DNA of 38,785 nucleotides from Pseudoflavonifractor sp. 60 (GTDB lineage: Bacteria; Bacillota; Clostridia; Oscillospirales; Oscillospiraceae): the NCBI RefSeq assembly GCF_009911645.1, contig NZ_QWKI01000135.1, forward strand, positions 1 through 38,785, written 5' to 3'. A program made the position numbers and the translations under genes. Positions within the stretch are counted from its first letter, which is position 1, and the number at the start of each line of letters is the position of its first letter. Under the pieces are notes generated by a model. It saw only the letters and a program-made list of their open reading frames with translations. It was not told where the DNA came from and searched no databases. This document shows, piece after piece, positions 1 to 8,001 of this stretch.

Positions 1-523
1 CCCGGCCCCGGCTCCCGCCCCCGCTGCACCGGCGGCGCCGCCCGCAGCGCCCGGCGCACCGGCGGCTCCCCAGGGGATGCCCCCCGCAGGCGAGATACCC
101 GGCGGGTACCCCGGCTATCCCCCCTATGGGCAGTACCCCTACCCCTATCCGCCCTACCCCATGTATCCGCCGCAGCCGGCCCCCGAGCCCAAGGTTATCA
201 ACGCGCAGCCGGCCCGGATGCAGCCCCTGGACGCCGAGGCCAAGCTGGGTCCCGAACAGAAGCAGAATCTGGACTTGATTATGACCGTTCCCCTGGAGGT
301 GGCGGTGGAAATTGGCCGTACCCGGCGGAAGATTCAGGATATTCTGTCGTTCTCCAAGGGCTCCCTGGTGGTGCTGGACAAGTTGGCCGGCGACCAGGTG
401 GACCTGCTGGTCAATGGGCAGTGCGTCGCCAAGGGCGATGTGGTGGTCATCGACGACAATTTCGGCATCCGGATCACAGAGATCCTGCAAAAGCCGGATA
501 TTAATGAACTGATCCACGGTTGA
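1..523 (+). CDS. fliY: FliY/FliN flagellar motor switch protein, C-terminal part (5' end outside window)
   Basis: This is a C-ring switch component that helps set rotor direction at the cytoplasmic face of the flagellar basal body. The reading frame is open from base 2 to the TGA at 521-523, so the start lies outside the window and 173 residues are visible. The last ~85 residues form a SpoA (FliN-type) domain, with the typical LIMTVPLEVAVEIGRTRR stretch and an acidic VVIDDNFGIRI end. Everything before it is a Pro/Ala-rich and then Pro/Tyr-rich linker (YPYPYPPYP), as expected between the CheC-like N-terminal half of FliY and its FliN tail. cheY follows 55 bases later, matching the fliM-fliY-cheY order of Bacillus. 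A long-linker FliN cannot be excluded because the N-terminus is missing. Family assignment is secure; FliY rather than FliN is inferred from the linker and the neighbours. Confidence 0.85.
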   Translation, partial: PAPAPAPAAPAAPPAAPGAPAAPQGMPPAGEIPGGYPGYPPYGQYPYPYPPYPMYPPQPAPEPKVINAQPARMQPLDAEAKLGPEQKQNLDLIMTVPLEVAVEIGRTRRKIQDILSFSKGSLVVLDKLAGDQVDLLVNGQCVAKGDVVVIDDNFGIRITEILQKPDINELIHG

Positions 524-578
524 TCCCTGCAACTATACGATATAAAATATGAAGTAAATTTGAAAAGGATGGTTAACT

Positions 579-944
579 ATGGCTAGAATTCTTACGGTCG
601 ATGACGCTGCTTTTATGCGCAAGGTCATTAAGGACACTCTGAGCAAGGCTGGTTACACCGATATTCACGAGGCGGAGGACGGCGCTCAGGCGGTGGAGAA
701 GTACAACGAGCTCAAGCCTGATCTGGTGCTGATGGATATCACCATGCCCAACATGGACGGCCTGGAGGCCCTGAAGGCCATCCGCGCCGCCGACGGAAAC
801 GCCAACGTGGTCATGTGCTCCGCCATGGGTCAGGAGACCATGGTTATCGACGCCATTCGCTCCGGCGCCAAGGACTTTATCGTCAAACCCTTCAAGCCTG
901 AGCGCGTGCTGAAGACCGTCACCTCGATTGTGGGCGAGCCCTGA
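579..944 (+). CDS. cheY: CheY chemotaxis response regulator
   Basis: Single-domain receiver of 121 residues. In chemotaxis, phosphorylated CheY binds the flagellar switch (FliM/FliY) and changes rotation; its kinase CheA is not in this window. All receiver landmarks are visible: acidic pair D8-D9, phospho-acceptor D53 in LMDITMPNMDG, S81 in the CSAMGQ switch segment, and K103-P104. A ribosome site (AAAGGATGG) precedes the ATG. The gene follows fliY and overlaps fliO by one base (TGATG), so it is translated as part of the flagellar operon. The length is normal for CheY. With no output domain, it is a switch-binding CheY and not a transcription factor. Confidence 0.95.
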   Translation: MARILTVDDAAFMRKVIKDTLSKAGYTDIHEAEDGAQAVEKYNELKPDLVLMDITMPNMDGLEALKAIRAADGNANVVMCSAMGQETMVIDAIRSGAKDFIVKPFKPERVLKTVTSIVGEP

Positions 945-1309
945 TGCCTTTTCAGCAAATCCTCTCTGTTTTTGGTCTGCTGGCTGTTGTCCTTCTGGTG
1001 CTGGCGGGCGCCTGGATCTTTACCCGCTGGGCGGGGCAAAATCTGGGCGGCGGATTGGCCGGCGCTCTCCGGGGCGGCAGCCGGATCGAGGTCCTGGACC
1101 GGGCGGTTTTGGGCCGTGACCAGGCACTGCTGGTGGTGAGAGCCGGCGAGCGGTATCTGCTTTTGGGCAGTGCCCCCTCCGGCCTGAGCCTGCTGGCAGA
1201 GCTGACGGCAGAGGAGGGGGAGAGCTGGAGACCTCCAGCCGCTCCCCTGAACAGGCAGCAGTTTCCCGACTTCCGCGCCCTGATGCAGCGGCTGAGAGAG
1301 AAAAAATGA
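944..1309 (+). CDS. fliO: FliO/FliZ-family flagellar biosynthesis protein
   Basis: 121-residue small membrane protein of the FliO (Bacillus FliZ) family, which assists assembly of the FliP-FliQ-FliR export core. One transmembrane segment spans roughly residues 7-27 (LLAVVLLVLAGAWIFTRW). A short cytoplasmic domain follows, with the family's conserved pattern RIEVLDRAVLGRDQALLVVRAGERYLLLG. The assignment rests on this pattern plus position, since FliO sequences diverge strongly. The start ATG overlaps the cheY stop by one base, indicating coupled translation. fliP follows after 36 bases. Confidence 0.85.
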   Translation: MPFQQILSVFGLLAVVLLVLAGAWIFTRWAGQNLGGGLAGALRGGSRIEVLDRAVLGRDQALLVVRAGERYLLLGSAPSGLSLLAELTAEEGESWRPPAAPLNRQQFPDFRALMQRLREKK

Positions 1310-1345
1310 GGACCAACGACGGCCGATGAAACGAGGTGAGGAAGA

Positions 1346-2020
1346 ATGCCGACCGATGCACTGCTCAATGTAAACGGCACCAATGTACAGGCGCTGGAAA
1401 TTTTGTTCTTCACCACGATGATGATGCTCCTGCCCTCACTGGTTGTCGTGATGACCTCCTTTACCCGATATGTGGTGGTCTTCTCCTTCCTGCGCAACGC
1501 CATGGGGACCCAGCAGACCCCGCCCAACATGGTACTCATTGGTATGGCGCTGATCCTGACCCTCTTTACCATGAATCCAACCCTCTCCGCAATCAATGAG
1601 GAGGCGTTCCAGCCCTACCAGGAGGAGGAGATCACCCAGGTGGAGTTCTTTGAGCGGGCCCAGATTCCGCTGAAGCGGTTTATGCTGGAGTGGTCGGGGC
1701 TGCAGAGCATGGAGCTGTACTGCAATATGTCGGGGAACCCGGTGCCCAACACAGTAGAGGAGGCGCTGGAACTGCCCCTGACGGTGATTGTTCCCGCCTT
1801 TATTACGTCGGAGCTGAAGCAAGCCTTTATGATTGGCTTTTTGCTGTACATCCCCTTTATGCTGATCGACATGGTAGTGGCCTCGACCCTTATGTCCATG
1901 GGTATGGTCATGCTTCCGCCCTCGATGATCTCGACCCCATTCAAGCTGTTGCTGTTTATCCTGCTGGACGGGTGGCAGCTGCTGTTTTCCTCCCTGGCGC
2001 AGGGCTACGGCCTCGGGTAA
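1346..2020 (+). CDS. fliP: FliP, flagellar type III export gate protein
   Basis: 224-residue inner-membrane protein that forms the FliP5FliQ4FliR1 export channel through which rod, hook and filament proteins leave the cell. Family signatures are clear: SFTRYVVVFSFLRNAMGT near residue 38, PAFITSELKQAFMIGF, and DMVVASTLMSMGMVMLPP before the final hydrophobic segment. The protein lacks the cleavable N-terminal signal peptide of E. coli FliP and starts just before the first transmembrane segment, which explains the slightly short length. An AGGTGAGG ribosome site precedes the ATG. fliQ follows after 9 bases. Confidence 0.96.
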   Translation: MPTDALLNVNGTNVQALEILFFTTMMMLLPSLVVVMTSFTRYVVVFSFLRNAMGTQQTPPNMVLIGMALILTLFTMNPTLSAINEEAFQPYQEEEITQVEFFERAQIPLKRFMLEWSGLQSMELYCNMSGNPVPNTVEEALELPLTVIVPAFITSELKQAFMIGFLLYIPFMLIDMVVASTLMSMGMVMLPPSMISTPFKLLLFILLDGWQLLFSSLAQGYGLG

Positions 2021-2029
2021 GGAGGGGAC

Positions 2030-2293
2030 ATGGATATCAATGAAATAACTCAAATCGTTCGAGAGGGCATTTGGGTCGCCATCAAGCTGGGTGGTCCTAT
2101 GCTGATCTTGAGTATGCTGGTGGGTGTATTTGTGGCCATTTTCCAGGCGGTCACCCAGATCCATGAGCAGACGTTGGGCTTTATCCTCAAGCTGATTGTA
2201 GTGATCCTGGTGCTTCTGATCGGAGGCGGTTGGATGATGGAGACCCTTCTGGAGTACTCCGAGAAGATCTTCGCGCTGATTGCCGTCCGCTAG
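2030..2293 (+). CDS. fliQ: FliQ, flagellar type III export gate protein
   Basis: 87-residue protein with two transmembrane helices, the usual size for FliQ, which wraps the FliP-FliR core of the flagellar export gate. The first helix (KLGGPMLILSMLVGVFVAIFQA) is followed by the family's TQIHEQTLGFI loop and then a second helix around residues 50-70. An AAGGAGGGG ribosome site precedes the ATG, and the gene lies between fliP and fliR in the standard order. The reading frame upstream of fliR is open into fliQ, but fliR is best started after the fliQ stop. Confidence 0.95.
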   Translation: MDINEITQIVREGIWVAIKLGGPMLILSMLVGVFVAIFQAVTQIHEQTLGFILKLIVVILVLLIGGGWMMETLLEYSEKIFALIAVR

Positions 2294-2313
2294 AGGAGAG
2301 GGGGACCGCTGCT

Positions 2314-3084
2314 GTGGATTTGGATTGGAATATCCTCACTCTGTTTTTAATGATTACAGGTCGGATGACCGGCTTTGTGGTGTTTAACCCTCTGTTTGGA
2401 CGGCGGGGCATTCCCAATATTGTCAAAGCGGGATTGATCCTCACCATGTCGGTGTGTGTGTTCTCTATGACCTCCGCACAGACGGAGATGCCGTCTACGC
2501 TGCTGGGCCTGGCCATTACCTTCCTGATGGAGCTGCTTTTGGGCTATGTGCTGGGCCTGGTGGTCAATTTCTTTTTCTACATTCCGGTTATGGCGGGCTC
2601 TGTTGTGGATATGCAGATGGGTCTGTCCATGGCCTCCACCTATGACCCCGCCTCGGGGATCCAGGTGACAGCCACCTCAAATTTCCTCAATGTGCTGATG
2701 TCCCTGCTGTTTTTTGCGGCCAACGGACACCACACTATGCTCCGTATTTTCCTCAACTCCGGCCTGGTGGTCCCCTTTGGAGAAGTTGCCCTGAGGGAGG
2801 ACTTTTACAGTGCCATGATTCAAGTCTTCCTGGACTGCACCATTTTGGGCGTGAAGCTGTGTATGCCCATTTTAGGAGCGGAGATGCTGGGCCAGGTGGG
2901 GATGGGCATTCTGATGAAGGTTATCCCCCAGATCAATGTGTTCGCCATCAATATTGAGTTGAAGGTGATCGTGGGCCTGGTGCTGCTCCTGATGATGCTG
3001 GCCCCCTTCAGCAGCTTTTTGCTGGACGCGGAGGCTGAGATGATTCTTACACTCCGGCGCGTCCTGCCCCTCATGTCGGGCTGA
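2314..3084 (+). CDS. fliR: FliR, flagellar type III export gate protein
   Basis: 256-residue polytopic membrane protein that completes the FliPQR export core. Family features include the N-terminal MITGRMTGFVVFNPLFGRRG, the AGSVVDMQMGLSMASTYDP motif near the middle, and the C-terminal PQINVFAINIELKVIVGL segment. The frame stays open upstream to 2230, inside fliQ. I chose the GTG at 2314 because it has a strong ribosome site (GAGGAGAGGGG, 2293-2303) and gives the family length (~259). flhB follows after 41 bases. The gene is intact. Confidence 0.93.
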   Translation: MDLDWNILTLFLMITGRMTGFVVFNPLFGRRGIPNIVKAGLILTMSVCVFSMTSAQTEMPSTLLGLAITFLMELLLGYVLGLVVNFFFYIPVMAGSVVDMQMGLSMASTYDPASGIQVTATSNFLNVLMSLLFFAANGHHTMLRIFLNSGLVVPFGEVALREDFYSAMIQVFLDCTILGVKLCMPILGAEMLGQVGMGILMKVIPQINVFAINIELKVIVGLVLLLMMLAPFSSFLLDAEAEMILTLRRVLPLMSG

Positions 3085-3125
3085 TGCCCCATATCCCAGT
3101 TGACTGACAAAGGGGGGATGAACCC

Positions 3126-4190
3126 GTGGCCGGCGACTCCAAGACCGAAAAGGCGACACCGAAACGAAGACGGGACGAACGAAAAAAAGGCAATGTCCTG
3201 ATAAGTAAGGACGCCGTGGCGGTGGCCACCCTGATTGGGAGCCTCTTTATGGCCCAGTTTATGGGAGCCATTATTCTGGAGCAGGTCAAAGGGGTTTTTA
3301 CCGTCTGCTTTTCCTATATTGCGGCGGACAGTATGACACTTGCGTCCAGTGCGATCAAAGACCTGCTCAAAATTATGGCCCTGTCCTTTGTGACTATGGC
3401 CGGCCCCTTTCTCGGGGTTACCGCGCTGCTGGCGGTGGGCGTGACCTTCTTCCAGACCAAAATGCTGGTGGCGGGCGAGTCCATCAAGCCCAAATTCAGC
3501 CGGCTCAGCCCCCTTCAGGGCTTTAAGCGGTTGTTTTCTCTGCGCAGCATTATCGAAGCGCTGAAGGGAATTTTGAAAATTTCCATCTTGCTCTTCCTCA
3601 TTTATAACTACTTCAGCCATGTGGCCCTTAGCTTCAGCCGGTTTCTGGACATGAGCCTGTGGCAGTCCTGCGGCATTTTGTTTCAGGACATTATGACCCT
3701 TGTGATTCAAATTGCCGTGGCCTTTACAGTGTTGGCCTTCTTTGATTACCTGTACCAGTGGTGGGACTACGAGCGTCAGCTGAAGATGTCCAAACAGGAG
3801 ATCAAAGAGGAGTACAAGCAGACAGAAGGCGATCCCCAGGTCAAGGGAAAAATCAAGCAGATCCAGCGCCAGCGGGCCCAGCAGCGCATGATGCAGCAGG
3901 TACCCGGCGCCGATGTGGTCATCCGAAACCCGAACCATTTCGCTGTGGCCCTGGGCTACAACGAGAAGGAGAACAACGCTCCCGTGGTGCTGGCCAAGGG
4001 TATGGATGAGCTGGCCCTGCGCATTGTCAAGGTGGCCGAGGAGCACAACGTGGCCACAGTGGAGAATGTTCCCCTGGCCCGAGCGCTGTACGCCAAGGTG
4101 GATCTGAACAAGGAGATTCCGCCGGAGTTTTACGGCCCGGTGGCCGAGGTTCTGGTCTACGTTTTGAAGCTGGATCAGAAGGCTCCATAA
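3126..4190 (+). CDS. flhB: FlhB, export switch protein
   Basis: 354-residue inner-membrane protein that gates the flagellar export apparatus and switches substrate class from rod/hook to filament. Four transmembrane helices fill roughly residues 30-215, followed by a charged linker and the cytosolic domain. The autocleavage motif NPNH is at residues 268-271 (standard NPTH has Thr in place of this second Asn; the cleaved Asn-Pro bond is kept). The N-terminus is basic (SKTEKATPKRRRDERKKGN), as in the family. The start is a GTG with an AAAGGGGGG ribosome site. Position between fliR and flhA is canonical. Confidence 0.96.
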   Translation: MAGDSKTEKATPKRRRDERKKGNVLISKDAVAVATLIGSLFMAQFMGAIILEQVKGVFTVCFSYIAADSMTLASSAIKDLLKIMALSFVTMAGPFLGVTALLAVGVTFFQTKMLVAGESIKPKFSRLSPLQGFKRLFSLRSIIEALKGILKISILLFLIYNYFSHVALSFSRFLDMSLWQSCGILFQDIMTLVIQIAVAFTVLAFFDYLYQWWDYERQLKMSKQEIKEEYKQTEGDPQVKGKIKQIQRQRAQQRMMQQVPGADVVIRNPNHFAVALGYNEKENNAPVVLAKGMDELALRIVKVAEEHNVATVENVPLARALYAKVDLNKEIPPEFYGPVAEVLVYVLKLDQKAP

Positions 4191-4250
4191 ATTTGCGAAT
4201 TAGGTCCAATTTGGACGTTTTCATAGAAAATTCAGGGAAAGGATGACACC

Positions 4251-6371
4251 ATGCGGCGTATTTTTCAAAACAGCATAGCGCTTCTTGTGGTGATCATCGT
4301 TATGTTCCTGATCATCCCTCTGCCAGAGACGTTGTTAGACATTCTGATTATTGTCAATATCTCCCTTTCCATTGTCATTCTGATGATTACCATGACTATT
4401 TCAGAGGCGCTGGAATTCTCTATCTTCCCCTCGCTGCTGCTGATTACAACTCTGTTCCGGCTGGGCTTGAATGTGTCCACCACCCGGTCCATACTGGGCT
4501 ATGACGGCAGCACCAGCGCACCGGGGACCCAGGTGATTCAGACCTTCGGCCAAATGATAACCCAGGGAAATATTGTGCTGGGCATTATCATCTTCTTTAT
4601 CATCGTGTTAGTGCAGTTCATCGTCATCACCAAGGGCGCAGAGCGTGTGGCCGAGGTGGCCGCCCGCTTTACCCTGGACGCCATGCCCGGCAAGCAGATG
4701 GCCATTGATGCGGACCTGTCCTCCGGCCTGATTAACGAGCAGCAGGCCCGGGAGCGGCGGTACAAGATTCAAAAAGAGGCCGACTTCTACGGGGCAATGG
4801 ACGGCGCCACCAAGATTGTCAAGGGCGACGCCATTATGTCCCTGATTATCACCGCAGTCAATCTGATTGGCGGTATCCTCATCGGTTCCATCAACGGCAT
4901 AGGCGACCTGGGCGCAGTGGCACAGACCTACTCCATCGCCACCATTGGCGACGGCTTGGTCTCCCAGCTTCCCGCCTTGATGATCTCCACCGCCACCGGT
5001 ATGATCGTAACCCGGTCGGTGTCCGAGGGCAGCCTGAACACCGATGTGGTGCAGCAGTTTGCCCGGCAGCCCCGAGCGATCCTCACCGCCGGCGTAGTGC
5101 TGGCCATTCTGGGCCTTATCCCCGGGACCCCTACCATTCCTCTGCTGATTGTGGGTGTGAGCCTGTCCGTGTTTGGCTTTATGATGAGCAGCCGGCTGGA
5201 GCAGCAGGAGGCTGCAGCTTTGGCACAGCCAGAGGAGCCTGCGGAAAATCCCATGACCGCTGCTCCCAGCGAGACGGATTACTACAAGGATATCAATAAT
5301 GTATATGGGCTGCTCACCGTGGACCCCATTGAGATGGAGTTTGGTTACAGCCTGATCCCCATGGTGGACGAAAACAGCGGCGGCAAGCTCATCAGCCGTA
5401 TTGTGATTTTCCGCCGCCAGTACGCCCAAGATATGGGCTTTGTCATCCCCTCTATTCGCCTCCACGACTCCTCCGCATTGGGAACTAACCAGTATGTGGT
5501 GAAGATCAAGGGAGAGGAGGTGGCCCGGGGCGAGATTTTGGTGGATTACTACCTGGCCCTGGAGCCCACCAACCCCGCCGGAGAGATCGACGGAATCGAG
5601 ACCATCGAGCCCGCCTATGGTATTCCCTCCCGGTGGATTTTGCCTGAGAACAAGGAGATGGCGGAGATTTACGGTTACACCGTGATCGATCCTCTGTCCG
5701 TCATGCAGACCCATCTGTCTGAGGTGGTCCGCCGCCACGCCTATGAGCTTCTGGGCCGGGCGGAGGTCATTCAGCTGGTGGAGAACCTGAAGAAAACTGC
5801 TCCCGAGCTGGTGGAAGAGGCAGTCCCCAATATTCTGTCCTACTCCAACTTGGAGCGAATCCTGCGCAATCTGCTGAAGGAGGGCGTTCCCATTCGGGAT
5901 CTGGCCACCATTCTGGAGACGGCGGTGGACTCCGTGGTCACCACCAAGGACCTGGATATGGTGACCGAAAACGTCCGCGTGGCCCTGAGCCGCACCATTA
6001 CGCGCCGCTTCTGCGAGCACGGTCAGCTGCGGGTTGTCACGCTGGACGCCGAGATCGAGAAGCGAGTCATCAGCTCTCTCAGCAAGAACGAACAGGGTAT
6101 CTACCTGGCCATGGGCCCCGATTTGATGCAGGGCATTGTAACTCAGCTGGGCGAGTACCTGAAAAAGTTCAACGACCTGTCTCAAACCCCCATTGTCCTC
6201 ACCAGTCAGGTGATCCGCATCTACCTGAGCCGGATGCTGGCCCAGTTCTACCCCGGCGTCTATGTGCTGTCCTTCAATGAGATTACCAGTGACGTGCAAA
6301 TTCAGTCTCTGGGCAACATCAGCTTTGACTCGGCTCCGGCCAGACCGGCGAGAAAGGCGGCTGCGGTATGA
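4251..6371 (+). CDS. flhA: FlhA, flagellar export gate and chaperone-docking protein
   Basis: 706-residue protein, close to the usual family length. FlhA forms the nonameric ring of the export gate and docks substrate-chaperone complexes. The first ~320 residues carry about eight transmembrane helices, with the conserved loop RVAEVAARFTLDAMPGKQM and the DADLSSGLI motif. The cytosolic domain begins near residue 340 (DPIEMEFGYSLIPMVD) and continues to a short Ala/Pro-rich tail. An AGGGAAAGGA ribosome site precedes the ATG. The stop overlaps the start of fliA (ATG at 6368). In Bacillus flhF and flhG come next; here they are missing and the sigma factor follows directly. Confidence 0.97.
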   Translation: MRRIFQNSIALLVVIIVMFLIIPLPETLLDILIIVNISLSIVILMITMTISEALEFSIFPSLLLITTLFRLGLNVSTTRSILGYDGSTSAPGTQVIQTFGQMITQGNIVLGIIIFFIIVLVQFIVITKGAERVAEVAARFTLDAMPGKQMAIDADLSSGLINEQQARERRYKIQKEADFYGAMDGATKIVKGDAIMSLIITAVNLIGGILIGSINGIGDLGAVAQTYSIATIGDGLVSQLPALMISTATGMIVTRSVSEGSLNTDVVQQFARQPRAILTAGVVLAILGLIPGTPTIPLLIVGVSLSVFGFMMSSRLEQQEAAALAQPEEPAENPMTAAPSETDYYKDINNVYGLLTVDPIEMEFGYSLIPMVDENSGGKLISRIVIFRRQYAQDMGFVIPSIRLHDSSALGTNQYVVKIKGEEVARGEILVDYYLALEPTNPAGEIDGIETIEPAYGIPSRWILPENKEMAEIYGYTVIDPLSVMQTHLSEVVRRHAYELLGRAEVIQLVENLKKTAPELVEEAVPNILSYSNLERILRNLLKEGVPIRDLATILETAVDSVVTTKDLDMVTENVRVALSRTITRRFCEHGQLRVVTLDAEIEKRVISSLSKNEQGIYLAMGPDLMQGIVTQLGEYLKKFNDLSQTPIVLTSQVIRIYLSRMLAQFYPGVYVLSFNEITSDVQIQSLGNISFDSAPARPARKAAAV

Positions 6372-7180
6372 GCGGCGCTGCGGAGCGGATCAAAGAGGGC
6401 TTGACGGAGGAACAGCTGGAGGAGCTGTCCGCGGAGGAACTGTTTCAGCTTTATAAATCCACCGGCGACCCGGAACTGAAATGGCCGCTGATTATGCGGT
6501 ACGTGGGGCTGGTACGCAGCATTGCCCTTCAGGTGCGGGGGGTGTACAGCAGCTTTGCACAGGTGGACGATATTGTCAACGAGGGCCTGCTCACCCTGGC
6601 CGCGGCGGTGGATAAGTTTGACCCGGACAAGGGGATCAAGTTTGAAACCTATGTCTCCAAGCGCATCCGGGGCGCGGTGATTGATTTGGCACGGCGGCAG
6701 GACTGGGTGCCCCGCAGTGTGCGGCGGAAGGCCCGGGATATCGACCAGGCCAGCAGCGAGCTGTTTGCGGAGCTGGGCCGCTATCCCACCGACCGGGAGA
6801 TGGCGGAGCGGCTGGGGGTGTCCCAAGACCAGTATCAGGAGGACTTGGCCAATTCCTCTATGTGCAATGTCCTCTCCCTGGACGCCCTCTTTGAGGACCG
6901 GGAGCAGACGGGCCGGGCTGAGCTGCCTGACGACGCCTCGGAGAGCAGGCCGGAGGACTCCATGCTCCGCCAGGAGCTGCTGGAGACCCTGACCAAGGCG
7001 ATTGAGTCTCTGCGGGAGAATGAACAGACGGTTATCTCCCTGTACTACCACAAGAACTTGAGTATGAAGGAGATTGCCCAGGTCATGGAGGTCAGCGAAC
7101 CGCGGATTTCCCAGCTCCACTCCCGGGCCATTCAAAAATTAAAACTTTATATGAATCAATATATGACCGGGGACCGCTGA
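6368..7180 (+). CDS. fliA: FliA/SigD/WhiG-family RNA polymerase sigma factor
   Basis: 270-residue sigma-70 family factor of the FliA/WhiG group, which directs late flagellar and chemotaxis promoters. Region 2 is at about residues 40-115 (IMRYVGLVRSIALQVRG, FETYVSKRIRGAVIDLAR), followed by WVPRSVRRKARDI. Region 3 includes RYPTDREMAERLGVS, and region 4 the helix-turn-helix NLSMKEIAQVMEVSEPRISQ near residues 229-248. The start ATG lies inside the last codons of flhA, giving translational coupling. No anti-sigma flgM gene is seen in this window. The family call is certain; the promoter set it reads is inferred. Confidence 0.95.
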   Translation: MSGAAERIKEGLTEEQLEELSAEELFQLYKSTGDPELKWPLIMRYVGLVRSIALQVRGVYSSFAQVDDIVNEGLLTLAAAVDKFDPDKGIKFETYVSKRIRGAVIDLARRQDWVPRSVRRKARDIDQASSELFAELGRYPTDREMAERLGVSQDQYQEDLANSSMCNVLSLDALFEDREQTGRAELPDDASESRPEDSMLRQELLETLTKAIESLRENEQTVISLYYHKNLSMKEIAQVMEVSEPRISQLHSRAIQKLKLYMNQYMTGDR

Positions 7181-7210
7181 GGCCGCCGGAGATGAGAGGA
7201 GTCTTGCTTT

Positions 7211-7966
7211 ATGATGAAGGGATTTTATAACCTGACCTCTGGGATGCTGTCCCAGGGACGCAGGCTGGACGTGGTTGCCAACAACATGACAAACATCTCC
7301 ACCGCCGGCTACAAGGCGGAGACCTATACCGACCGGACCTTCGATGAGGTGATGGTATCCCGCATCGGCAATAAGATCAAGACCCCCTATCAGACCTTCG
7401 AGACCTACCAGGCCTACATTCTGGCCCCCGACCAGCTGTACACCGACTTCAGCCAAAGCTCCTTCGAGGAGACCAATCTGCCCCTGGACTTTGCCATTCA
7501 GGGGGAGGGATTTTTTGCCATTGATACCGGCGACGGCGTGGCCTACACCCGGGCGGGCAGCTTCACCTTGGACAACGAGGGCTACCTGTGTCTGTCCGAG
7601 CTGGGCCGGGTCCTGGACCGGGAGGGCAACCCCATTCAGATGACCACCGACCGGCTGGAGCCGGACAAGCAGGGCGCCCTGTACAGCGCCGAAGGCAACG
7701 AATATTTTGGGACCCTGGGTGTGTTTACCTTTGAGGACAACGACGCCCTGGAGCGTACCCCCTACGGCCTGTTCATCGGGGAAGGGGCCCAGGTCAATGA
7801 GGATGTGGTCATCCACCATAAGTGGGTGGAGCGCTCCAACGTGAACATGGTCAAGGAGATGGTCAAAATGATGGCCACCCAGCGGGTCCTTCAGAGCGCA
7901 GCCCAGATGAGCAAGATTTATGACCAGGTGATTACCAAAGCTGTGACCGATATTGGCCGGCTGTAA
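7211..7966 (+). CDS. FlgF/FlgG-family flagellar rod/hook protein (first paralogue)
   Basis: 251-residue basal-body rod or hook family protein, exported by the type III apparatus and built into the axial structure. The N-terminus has the rod motif LDVVANNMTNISTAGYKAE, the middle has the FAIQGEGFFAIDTGDG and YTRAGSFTLDNEGYL signatures, and the C-terminus is the amphipathic helix SNVNMVKEMVKMMATQR. Such proteins correspond to Bacillus FlhO or to FlgF. An AGAGGAG ribosome site precedes the ATG pair at 7211; the second ATG at 7214 is also possible. The paralogue at 8002 follows 35 bases later. The exact rod position (FlgF or FlgG) cannot be settled from sequence alone. Confidence 0.9.
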   Translation: MMKGFYNLTSGMLSQGRRLDVVANNMTNISTAGYKAETYTDRTFDEVMVSRIGNKIKTPYQTFETYQAYILAPDQLYTDFSQSSFEETNLPLDFAIQGEGFFAIDTGDGVAYTRAGSFTLDNEGYLCLSELGRVLDREGNPIQMTTDRLEPDKQGALYSAEGNEYFGTLGVFTFEDNDALERTPYGLFIGEGAQVNEDVVIHHKWVERSNVNMVKEMVKMMATQRVLQSAAQMSKIYDQVITKAVTDIGRL

Positions 7967-8001
7967 TGGCGATATTTGAAAGAAAGGCGTGAGATCGGAA
8001 T

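Noticed and set aside
3921-3932. FlhB cleavage motif reads NPNH, not NPTH: possible loss of autocleavage
   Set aside because: The scissile Asn-Pro pair and the His are kept; the changed third residue is expected to be tolerated, so this is noted only in the gene entry.
4608-6299. 563-codon open frame on the - strand opposite flhA
   Set aside because: It is the antisense shadow of flhA: rich in His, Gly and Gln, with no ribosome site and no family match, while the + strand frame is unmistakably FlhA.
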